This document shows positions 23,201-33,200 of a stretch of 64,000 bases of DNA, piece by piece. The notes under the pieces were generated by a model that was not told the DNA's origin, ran no database searches, and saw only the letters and a program-made list of their open reading frames with translations. The position numbers and the translations under genes were made by a program. This DNA comes from Pelecanus crispus (taxonomy: Eukaryota > Chordata > Aves > Pelecaniformes > Pelecanidae), in assembly GCF_030463565.1 (NCBI RefSeq), contig NC_134652.1, positions 7,467,897 to 7,531,896 on the forward strand, written 5' to 3'. Positions within the stretch are counted from its first letter, which is position 1. The number at the start of each line of letters is the position of its first letter.

Positions 23201-24560
23201 AGTGGATATGGATTCAACCCATGTGGACCAGGCACCACAAAACCAAACGCCCCTAACTTCTAACAGCTTAGAAGAGCCCGTGGTGCGAGCCCCGCAGAAC
23301 GAGAGGCAATAACGCAACCGATGTTTGGCACGAGGAGAGGGTAGCTGCAGCCACTATGAAGTGTTATTTAGTGTGAGCCCCGTCACATTTGGTAATTAGA
23401 GCTGACACCATCTCTGGAGCCATTTGATGAAGATTCAAGAGAACACTTCCACACAAAATCAGTTTCTCCCTCCTAATGGCTGCAGCTGTGAGCCAACAGC
23501 AGTGATGAATGACCAACCCCAGGCCCTCCTTCCCAGCCCACCCCATATGTTTTGGCTCCATTCTCAACCCTCCTGCTCTCCCCCTCTCCTGCCCCCATCT
23601 CCCACCCTGTTGAGCAGCTTATCAAAAGGAATCCACACAGGCCTCTGTCACCCCTCGCTTTCTGAGCTCCCGTTTTCCATCAGGACCTGTCTCCCACCTC
23701 ATCCTCCCAGTGATGGATGCCCCAGCAGTTTCTGCACAAGGCTCTCTTCACCTCCCTGCTTTTGGCAGGGCCACCCTCGCAGGCCCAGCACCCCTCCACG
23801 TCCCAGGTGTCAGTAAAGCCATCTACGGCGCAACCCTCTCTGCATGGAGAACTTGGGCGCCTGCCTTTCGGCTCCGGAGGACTCCCAAGCAAACTACAAA
23901 CCTGCTGCTGCTCCTCCCCCTGCCTCCGAGTCACAGTAAGAGCCATTTCTGAGCTCCTGAAGATTAGAAGCAGCATAGCCGTCTCTGATACTCGGTACCA
24001 AGGAACTGCCATCACCTAGGGTCCAGCATCAACCTTAGATTTTATATAGTCTATGTGGCATTAAGGATATTTGTTAGCCACATGGGTCCATCCCTCCCAC
24101 CCTGCAGCGAGTTAAAGCCACATTCTCTCAACTCTTGAAAATATGTCACCTCCCCTTCTGCTACAGTCATGGCTTTCTGCTTTGTCCAGCTCTCTTCTCT
24201 CCAAAGGCTTCCCATCACCTCCCCGCTCTCCACCACAAACACAAACTGCGCTAAAGCTCACTCTGCCATGCTCACTGCCTTTCCTTCAGCAGAAAGGGCT
24301 CAGCTCGCACCTGGGCCCAGTCACTAGGTTTTCAAACAAGCACTTTGATGCTTTCTCCTCTCAGACCTTCCCTAAAGCTGCGTATCGGACACGGGACCTG
24401 CGAGACCAGCGCCCTCCACGCTTGCTAGTGGAATGGTTCAAGGGTGGCCGTGGGGCACAGCTCTCCCATCGTGCCAGGTAGGACGCTGCGATTTCGGGGA
24501 GGAGGTGTTAATCGTCAAGCAAGTTACCAAATGCAGCTTTGATCACGATTCGCTTCCCGG
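20206..24560. other. Intergenic sequence, probably including the NANOS1 3' UTR
   Basis: Between the antisense CR1 and the CpG island. No gene is recognised. The NANOS1 3' UTR must lie in the right part of this stretch (human NANOS1 has a long 3' UTR), but I see no convincing AATAAA on the - strand; ATTAAA at 21949-21944 is only a weak candidate. A poly(A) run at 22445-22462 and a pyrimidine-rich block at 23570-24250 are visible. Open frames on both strands at 22491-23256 have no recognisable protein. Confidence 0.5.
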
Positions 24561-25137
24561 TTTTAGTATCGGCAAAGGGATCGCTGGGCTGTTTTAAGAC
24601 CCGAAAGGCGGAGCGGCGTACCCTCGTTAAACACCCTGCTATTAACCGGCCAGACCCCGGCTCTGCTGCCCGGCCCCCGCGGCGCAGCACCGGGCTGAGC
24701 CGGGCAGCCGGAGCCCCCGACGGCCGGGACGGGGCCGCCGCCGCTTCCCCCGCCCTGGGGGGGGCAGAGCCGGGCCCGGCCGGCGGCAGAGGCCGGTGCA
24801 GCCCCGCTGCAAGCCCCCGGGGCCCCCCGGCCCCGCTCTCCGCCCGCCGCTTGCTTTAACCCGCCTCCCCGTCGCCGTGTGTCCGTCCGTCCGTCCGCGT
24901 GTGCCCCCCTCCCCCCCGCAGTCAGATCTCGCCGTAAATCCGTTTCCGTAAAAATCACATATATATATTTTTTTTTTTCTTACAATAAACAAATACAGTG
25001 CGAGCAAGCTGCGCCATTCCCGCGGCCCGGCGCCGGGCCAGACGCCGCCGGCGGCACCAGAGGGGCCCGCCGGCCGCCCCCCACCCGCGGCCGTGCTGCG
25101 GCCAGCGACCCGCGGGGAGCGGGCGGGGTCCCGGCGC

Positions 25138-25643
25138 CTAGCGACCCTTCTTCCCCAGGGCGGTCCGGGCGTGTTTGAGCTGTTTGGCCGCCTGCATTTT
25201 GGAGAGCGGGCAGTACTTGATGGTGTGGGCATTGTCGCCGCTGGCGCCGCAGAGCGGGCAGGTGTAGCGGCGCAGCACCGGGCAGAGGACGCGGCCGTCG
25301 GGTCCCTTGAGGATGTGCGTGGTGTAGAGGGCCACGGCCTCCTTGTTGTTCCGGCAGAAGACGCAGACCTGCAGCTCGGGTTTGAGCAGGCGGGAGGCGG
25401 CCCGCGGGTGGGTCGGCAGCCGCCCCGCCACCACCAGCCCGCCCCAGGCGTGGGGCGAGCCCTCCCGACCCGGGTGCTCCCCCGAGCAGTCGAAGACCAC
25501 GGCGGCGGGGCCGCCGCGCCCGGGGAAGGGGCTGAAGTCGGCGAAGCGCTCCTCCAGCAGGCCCTCCCCGTCGTGGTGGTGGTGATGCCCGCACAGGTCC
25601 AGGTCGTGCAAGTCCAGCGCGCCCGCGAAGTACGGCCCCGCCG

Positions 25644-25674
<31 letters not shown>

Positions 25675-25911
25675 CTCCTCGGCCGGCGGCACGGCCGCCG
25701 CCACCACCACCGAGGGGGGCTCGGCGCCGAAGCCCTTGCCGGGGCGCAGGGCCTTGGTGATGAGCGTGGCCAGCCCCAGGTAGTCGTTCCAGGAGTTGAA
25801 GACGTTCCCGCAGGCGCTGTGGCTCCGGCCGCCGTAGCGGCCGCCCGGCAGGCGCTCCACGGGCGGGAGGTGCCGGTGCTGCTCCAGCTTGCCGCCGGGG
25901 AAAGCCTCCAT
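25138..25911 (-). CDS. NANOS1: NANOS1, RNA-binding translational repressor (257 aa, single exon)
   Basis: Nanos proteins work with Pumilio on mRNA 3' UTRs and recruit the CCR4-NOT deadenylase in germ and neural cells. The start MEAFPGG matches the human N-terminus, so I place it at 25911 although the frame stays open another 137 codons upstream. The motif FNSWNDYLGLATLITKA (residues 38-54) is the NOT1-interacting motif. Residues 78-89 are twelve Glu, and 109-113 five His. LLEERFADFSPF (118-129) matches human. The zinc fingers are complete: C183, C186, H199, C210 and C218, C221, H229, C234, the Nanos CX2CX12HX10C and CX2CX7HX4C pattern. Human NANOS1 is 292 aa; this copy is shorter in the low-complexity middle and has a Lys/Arg C-terminal tail (LGKKGR). 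It converges on EIF3A, as in human. Confidence 0.96.
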
Positions 25912-26087
25912 GGGGACCGGGAACCGCCGGCTCCCCGGAGCGCGGTGCGGGGCTGCGCTGGGCGCCCGGCCGCGCCCCCGGACCGCGCCTGAGCTCCTGC
26001 TCCTGCTCCCGCTCCCGGTGCCGCTCCCGGTGCCGCCGCTCCCGCTCCCGCCGCCGCCTCTGGGAGCGCCCGGCCGCGCGCCGCGCC

Positions 26088-26094
26088 TCAAATA
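26088..26094 (-). promoter_or_regulatory. NANOS1: TATA-like element of NANOS1
   Basis: TATTTGA on the - strand, about 180 bp upstream of the NANOS1 ATG and about 50 bp downstream of the first CCAAT box. It would place transcription start near 26060. Inferred from spacing only. Confidence 0.4.
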
Positions 26095-26125
26095 GGGGGG
26101 CGGTGGCGGGAGGGGAGGGGGCGGG
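26095..26125 (+). promoter_or_regulatory. G-quadruplex-capable run in the NANOS1 promoter
   Basis: Several runs of three to six G separated by one to five bases on the + strand, the template strand for NANOS1. It lies between the TATA-like element and the CCAAT boxes. It could equally act as Sp/KLF sites. Confidence 0.5.
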
Positions 26126-26144
26126 TGCGGTCGCCGCGCTTCCC

Positions 26145-26149
26145 ATTGG
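26145..26149 (-). promoter_or_regulatory. NANOS1: CCAAT box (proximal), NANOS1 promoter
   Basis: CCAAT on the - strand in the context CGACCAATGGG, a good NF-Y site, about 50 bp upstream of the TATA-like element. Confidence 0.6.
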
Positions 26150-26176
26150 TCGCCGGCCAGAGCCCCCCTCCCGCTC

Positions 26177-26181
26177 ATTGG
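26177..26181 (-). promoter_or_regulatory. NANOS1: CCAAT box (distal), NANOS1 promoter
   Basis: Second CCAAT in the context CAGCCAATGAG, exactly 32 bp from the first and in the same orientation. This spacing of about three helical turns is typical of paired NF-Y sites in TATA-containing or CpG-island promoters. Confidence 0.6.
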
Positions 26182-26330
26182 CTGGCGGGCGGCGGGGAGG
26201 GGCGCAGGTGTGGCGGCACGTGCGGGCGGGGCGGGGGCGGGGCCAGGGCCGGCGGAGGGGTGCGGGGCGGGAGCGGCCCGGTGACCCGCAGCCCGAAGCG
26301 GGAAGCCCTTCGCACCCGGCAAGCTCCTTA

Positions 26331-26621
26331 GGGGCAGCAGGTGCCTTCCCGTGGCTGCCAGTAACTCGTAAGGGGTGGGGGCGATTCCTTCCTTGCACCC
26401 CTCTCAGGAAGTGGGTTTGGTTATTATTGTCTGAAGCTAATAAGAGTTTTGGAGGGGGTCTCATGAGGTACGTGCGCTCGCTCGAGTGCTGCGTGCACTT
26501 TGGAACCGGTCTGGTAGAGTCAACCCTAAAAAGGGACGGGGCTGACCTATGCGATGGCTGCGAGTCCGTGGTGTGTGGTGGGTGCTGTGCGAGGGACCCC
26601 GGGCAGCAGGACGGGCACGGG
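26331..26621. other. Spacer between NANOS1 promoter and minisatellite
   Basis: No gene seen. Moderately GC-rich at both ends with an ordinary AT-richer centre (26400-26460). Could hold distal NANOS1 promoter sites. Confidence 0.5.
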
Positions 26622-27298
26622 TGTCCCGCAGCACCCACCCAGTGAGTCCATCCCGCAGCACCCACCCAGTGATTCCGTCCCGCAGCACCCACCCAGTGAT
26701 TCCGTCCCGCAGCACCCACCCAGTGAGTCTGTCCTGCAGCACCCACCCAGTGAATCCATCCCGCAGCACCCACCCAGCAATTCCGTCCCGCAGCACCCAC
26801 CCAGCGAGTCTGTCCTGCAGCACCCACCCAGCAAGTCCATCCCGCAGCACCCACCCAGCGAGTCCATCCCGCGGCACCCACCCAGCGAGTCCGTCCCGCG
26901 GCACCCACCCAGGGATTCTGTCCTGCAGCACCCACCCAGCGATTCCGTCCCACGGCACCCACCCAGCGAGTCCATCCCGCAGCACCCACCCAGCGAGTCC
27001 GTCCCGCGGCACCCACCCAGCGAGTCCATCCCGCAGCACCCACCCAGCGAGTCCATCCCACAGCACCCACCCAGCGAGTCCATCCCGCAGCACCCACCCA
27101 GCAATTCTGTCCCGCAGCACCCACCCAGCGAGTCCGTCCCGCAGCACCCACCCAGCGAGTCCATCCCGCAGCACCCACCCAGCAATTCTGTCCCGCAGCA
27201 CCCACCCAGTGAGTCCGTCCCGCAGCACCCACCCAGCGAGTCCGTCCCGCAGCACCCACCCAGCGAATCCATCCTGCAGCACCCACCCAGCGAGTCTG
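26622..27298 (+). repeat. Minisatellite, about 25 copies of a 27-bp unit
   Basis: Tandem 27-bp units with the core GCAGCACCCACCCAG plus a variable GNGAGTCC/GNGATTCC part. About 25 copies with scattered substitutions and no length change, so the period is exact. Because 27 is divisible by 3 and the unit lacks stops, five or more frames stay open. This produces the long predicted frames on both strands (up to 863 codons on the - strand), which are not genes. Confidence 0.97.
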
Positions 27299-30200
27299 AC
27301 GAGTCCGGGTTTCGGTGGCCCAGCTCTCGCCCCTCTGACGGGCACTTGCAGAGCGGCCGCCGTGCTGCTGGACGAGGGGCTGTGGCGGGGAGACGCAAGT
27401 CTCCCTTCCCGCCCCTGACGATTCCCATCTGGTCTGGCCCCCCAGAAACCAGCTGCTCTGGGAAGCATCACATGCATGATCTCCCATTTGAGCAAGAAGA
27501 GTTAAAAACGCAGACGCAATTAAAAATCCTATTAATTTCCAGCCCCTGGTAAGAGCTGCGGGGCTGAGCACGGTGGGTGCAGTTTTGTCAGCAGTAAATC
27601 TGTCTCCCCTGTGCAGGGCCTTGATTTGTAGGTCTGACAGGCGCTCCCCCGGCAGGTAAAGCAGCGTTACAGTGTGGTTTGCTTGCAGCTGAAATCGGCA
27701 GGTTTCATAAGCTCAGATATCAGAAATGCCTCCCGAGGGGCCGGCTCCCTGCGCCGCGAGGCCTTGATACGCTTCTCCAGCCGCGTGAAGTGCCGGGGAA
27801 GTGGGTGGACCAAGGACCAAGGACCAATGCGGACGGCTGCAGGGAGCAGAGCTGGCTGGAAGCAGCATTTCAGAGCCTGAATGCTCTGGTTGGAAAACGG
27901 GGCTCCTTTCTGTACTGAAAACATTTGCAAAAGAAGTCCCGCTCGTGGTGGGACTCGGTTCTGCACCAGGTGACTGCAGGGACGTTTCAGTTGTGCGGCG
28001 TCAGGCTCAGCCTCGAGCCCTTCTCGGAGATGCAGTTACGTGACAGGCCTTTTCTCTCTTCAGTGGAGCATTTTGGGGCCTGTCCAGTGAGGCACAGGGG
28101 CACTGCCTCTTGGAACACAAATGGATGCCCCGATTTGCACGAGGGGTGAGCGCTTGCAGGTTGCGCTGGAGCCAGCGGGGAATGGCAGAGGTAACATGGA
28201 TGAAGCAGCGCAGGGTGATCAGTCAAAGTGGTCGAGCATCACATCCTGGGGCAATTGTTGTTGCTCATCTTCTTCTCTAGATATTTTAAGAGGAAATCTT
28301 GGGGAGTGAGTAATTTCAAATCACTTCATGCTATAGGGAGTATAGTAGCAGAGGCAGAGAGGAAAGTGGTCCTGTTCCTCGCTGCTAATGCAGGGAGTGG
28401 TGAAGAACACGGAGCAGCATAAAAAATATCTGCACTAGGAAAATACTGTGAAGGACAGGTACCCGTCACCAGCACTGCAGTAACAGCACCCTCCGTCTGA
28501 CTGACAGCTCCGACAGAGCTCGTGTGCGTCGGCAATCCAAGCGGAACTAGGTATATTGCAAAAGTTATTCCGCTGCTTTCCTTGTCCAGACTTTTGCAAA
28601 TGGCCCCTTGCGTTCCAGGTGTTGAGAAAAGGCTCGACAGCTCGACTCAGCTCGACTCAGGGGCTGGGTCTCTGCGGAGCTGTCAGGCGTCATCCGACTT
28701 CAGCCGACCTCTCTCGCTGGGTGGCACGTCACAGCGCTGGTGCAAGAGTAGGGAATGCTGCTGTTGACATTGGAACAAATCGATGTCTCGGTGAAACTCT
28801 TTCATCAGACAGTTTCAAACAAACAAAAAATATGGTCATGTACAGCTAATGGACAAGTAGCTGCTTCTAGGAAGGATGCAGCAGTGGCGTTTCAGTGTTC
28901 TTTGAAAATGTTTTTCATTTGGAACATTGAGAACTGAAAGAAAAACTACTGCTTTGTCCTCAGCTGGAGGTTGGGACTGTTTCTGACTCTATCCCAAACT
29001 ACCCTTTTGGCAACCCTTGTAAGGGCTGTGACAGTGTAAGACCACAGCTGTCTTGATCGTGTCTTACGTGAGTTTTCGTGACAAGACTGCACAGCAACCC
29101 TGGAGAACTGCCGGCTGGAGCAGAAATGACAAATAGCTGTTGGCACCGTGAATTCACCACCAAACTCTGCCCAGCGAAGGGGGAAGTTTTCTGCAGTCCC
29201 TCAGAGCAGCAAGAAGCCATGTTACAGATTTAAGCAGCTCTGAGCGCAGGAAGCCATCGGATCTGCTGGGAGTGAGTAATCTGCTTGGGGGGGGGCCGGT
29301 ATGGGAGCGCCTGCCGGCCGCAGGAGTTTGCTGAGCCCAGGATTGCTCCTGGGAACATATATATGTGTATATATATGAAAACTATGGAGCCATAGAGCCA
29401 TGGTAGTGGACACCAGCGTACGTGGCACCCTGCTCCCGAGGGATGGAGCCGCGGTGCTCTGGATCACCAAACCACGCCATGGGAAGAGCTTGTCTGGGGC
29501 AGGGCTCCCCTGCGTGCCAGGGGTGCGGCGTCCCTGGACATCGCTGTCACCCCAGGAAGCCTCCGAAACTGGGGTGGGGACCAAAGCGAGGTGGTGCCGC
29601 TCTCATGCATGCCAACAGCGGGTCAGTGAGGTCTTTGTATAGGGTCGGAGGAAAGACTTCTTTCTTCATGTTAAAGGAAGAATGATCTAACAAGTCATTT
29701 AACAAGAACGATAGAAGGATTTAAGCACAGGGGGGGTTTGAATGCATGCAGGACAGCTGTCAGGTTTAGAGAGAAGATTAGTGGCTTGTTTGAGAGATAC
29801 ATTAGGAAAAAGAGCTTACTCCGGGGGGGCTGTTAGCTCCCTTGAGGCTGGGGAGGATTTAGCGTCTGTAAGCGTTGATGTATTGTGCATGTTATGAATC
29901 TTGCCATGCCGGCAGCTTTGATATGTTCCAGCTTTTCTTTAAAACCCCTGTGGATGTTAAAGTGACTTTTATTTAATGTGGGAGATGTTGACAAGCTCCC
30001 CCAGGAGGCTGGTGAGTTCTCGAACGGGTCTTTTAAAATATTAGCTTCTCTACCACTTTTAGATGATTTTTTTTTCCCCCGCTCTGGAGCATCAAGGAGT
30101 GGTTTGTTTGTGACAGCACTAAAAATACGTTAGGTGTCTGCTGAGGCAGGAAAGATACGCCCTGTGCTGGTTGGACTCCCAGCCCAGCGTTCGGGGAGCC

Positions 30201-33200
30201 TATCTAACGCTTTTGGCTTCACGGCTGATGCTTGTGTTTGCAAAGCTGAAGTTTATAGCACAGAGCGATCCTTCTGTTCAGAAGACTGGAAGCAGCTGGT
30301 GGGACTAGCACGGGCGAGCTAGGTTTCAGCAGAGGAGACAAACACAGGTCATGAAAGCAGAGCTTCGGCTTGGAGTCTGCTCAGAGGGAGCCTCCAGCGC
30401 CAATGTTCGATGCGCCCATGGGCTAACCGCTTTCCCCAGTGTTTCCCGTTTAGAAAGGGAACGGTGCACAAGGGCTTGCGCTGCCAGTGCAGCAGGGTGG
30501 CTGTGTGGGCGGGGGGCTCTGGGGAGGAAGCTCCTGCTCCGTGTCGCTGGTGCAGGGAAGGTGGGGGGCTCCGGCCTCGGTGGCTCCTGGGCTTTGGGAA
30601 AAGGAGGTATTCAGCTGGCATGAAAGTATCGCTAAGAAATCTAATGAAATGACTCTAGCCCTTTTTACTGGCAAAAATACACCGGGTTCGAGGATTAAGG
30701 AAGTAAAAGCCAGCTGTGAAACATGGCTTTGGTTTGCAGAATATTTCTTTGAAGATGGGCTTTTGTTTTTGTTGTGTGGAAGCAGCTGATCCTTCGAGGA
30801 GGCGGAAATCTGCTCGACTGCAAAGGAGGCGGTGGCGGTCTCGCTTTCCCCTGCTCCGTGCTGAGCACAGCAGGCTATTTCTGTATATCCAAACACGTTG
30901 GTGTTTCTGTACCAGGGTATCAAACTTCTCCACGGTGTAGACCACAACTTTCATGCGCCGCGCTGGAGGCAGGAGTGACTGTCTGGATGTGTCATCTTCA
31001 GCCGTTTTGAAGTTACATGACAGTCCTCAGGCAACTGCAGCAAATGTTTACCTGGGCAAACAGAGCTGGTGGGGAACGGCATGTATTTTTAGCTGTCTCT
31101 TAATTTGATTCAGCCATTGAAAATTTCAGAGCAGTGTACAGCAGTAGCCAGCTCTCTAAGAACTGCCACCCCACCTCTTTGCATGCAGACAACTGGAAAG
31201 AGCTGAGGGGAAAAAATTAAGGTGCTTCCAAGAGCACATCGTTGCCTGGTGAAGAGACAGCATGATGTTAGTCTCCATTTCATGGGTGTGAAAACAGAGG
31301 AGGTGGTGTAGGTCCCCAGTGAAGCAGAACTAGATGGGTGGCTCGCTGGTATCGGCACCTAGCAAAACCTCCCAGTTCTCCGTGACAGCAGTGGTATCTG
31401 TTCAAGGTTCAAGTGAGGAACAGGGCTGCAAGAACTGGGGCTGCGATTCCAGACCAGCTCCTAGAGAACCATACAGAAATGAATAATCCTATTTAACTAC
31501 AGACTGTGACAAATGCCACCAGTTGAAAGACCTGGAGTAAAATATTGACAAGCTAGCTCGTAACCTGGGCACTGTAGAAGCTGGGCTTTGGATGGCATGG
31601 AGAATCCAAGTAGCGATCATGTAAGGAAGGTGCACATCGTAGCAGAAAGTCACATGGGCAATCTAGATATGGGTCTGCTTGACTGTTGAGTGCTCGATTT
31701 TCCGGTGAAATGACATCCTTTTCCCTACTGTGTTTTATCTCTAGCAATGGCATCTTCTGCCTCCTGTAGCGTTTGAACCTGAGCCTTCAGCAGAGCCCGA
31801 ACTGCAGTCTGGCAGCATCAGCCGGGCTGTGGCCATAGCGGTAGGCGTGCACGGGGGCATGCATGGGGGCTGCCGAGGCGACAGGCGAGCCCTTGCCAGG
31901 GCTGACAGCAAATAGCAGGAGGAGAGACTTCATGTTTTGGGGGCTGACAGTGCAGAGCGGAGAGAAACTGATTTTTCTCTCCCCAAAAAAGTTTGTCAGC
32001 CAAAACTGAGCTAGTCTTCAGGAGGTAAAGTGTTTTCTGGACACAGACCTTTTTAAATCTCCAAATTCTGAGCACTGCTGAAAGTGCTGGAAATAGTAGC
32101 TGTTCAGAAAAAAAAAAAAATCCATTACAAGACTATTTCTACAATCAAAAATGTATCCATTCTAATTATCGTGGCTGATAAGCAGTAGACACCATCAGCT
32201 CTGCTATCAGCTCTTGCAAATGCATGGAATTTAAAGGAGAATGTAAGGGTTGTAGACAACCAGCCAGGGTTTTGACTTGCCTATCCAAACCACCGCAGAA
32301 CACAAATACAAGCCAAGAATCAAGTTTATCAGCAGAAGCATATTTTTCCTGAGGATATATATAACTCGCATTAATACCTCATGGAGAACAATGTCAGAAT
32401 AGCATAGAAATTCATATATACTGTTTATGAGAAAATCAAACAGTTTTTATGAAAACTGAAAGGGTTTTTTGTTTAAGAACAATTTGCATTTATGCATTTT
32501 ATAAATACATCAGGGAAGTGTAATAAATGCTATCACCATTTTGGTTTCTAAATGTTGAATGAGGTTTCCTTCTTACAGCAAATCAGACTCATGTTGAAAC
32601 TGAAAGGCAGGTTCTTCTGTAAAGATCCTGTGAACTTGAAATAGCAGAGAAAATGTGTTCTTTTTACAGTTTTACAATGAATGAAGTCAAACGCTATATT
32701 ATTGGGCTTTATTATTATTGGATAGCTCAAACTCAGGTATAGCGACCAAGGTGGGATGGGTGTTTGGGGACCGACGGCTCTCTGATCCACGCTGAGCTGC
32801 TTGACCGCAAGCCGATGCGACTGCACCCACCGACACCAGCCTGCAACCTGGCCTGTGCGTTTTGGAATACTGAGGTTGGAATCCTGGCTCACCGGTCTCC
32901 ACTGCAGCCAGGGTTTCATCTTTGGAGCTTCTTGTGGCTGGCAGGTTATTATCGTGCGCCTCTCTCAGAGTCTGCCCCAGCAGCTGTGTGTCAGGGGCCC
33001 GTGCTGTCAGTGCCTCTTGGAGGGTCTGGTATTTCGGAGGTTTCACACATCTAAATTTGAAGTGTCGGTCGGCTTCGTTTGCATGTAATGCTGTTTCACG
33101 CTTTACTCCAGGGTAATAATAAATGAAAACCCAGCTCAGCAAACACTTAAGTACGTGCTTACCATTACCATTACCGTTACAGGCCTTGCTACAGTACTGG

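Larger units (their letters stand above)
24640..26330. promoter_or_regulatory. NANOS1: CpG island covering NANOS1 and its promoter
   Basis: Abrupt rise in G+C with dense CpG dinucleotides from about 24.6 kb to 26.3 kb, flanked by AT-richer sequence. It covers the whole single-exon NANOS1 gene, its start and the promoter motifs at 26088-26181. Islands spanning the gene body are typical for intronless developmental regulators. Confidence 0.85.

Noticed and set aside
25093-25992. 299-codon + strand frame opposite NANOS1
   Set aside because: Antisense to a confidently identified gene in very GC-rich DNA; no recognisable domain.
26461-27571. Several 290-340-codon frames on both strands across the 27-bp minisatellite
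   Set aside because: All are products of a stop-free 27-bp tandem unit; no start context, domain or splice structure supports a gene.
31240-31350. Possible MIR fragment (CTCCATTTCATGGGTGTGAA)
   Set aside because: Only one short word matches the MIR core; the neighbouring words do not follow in order.
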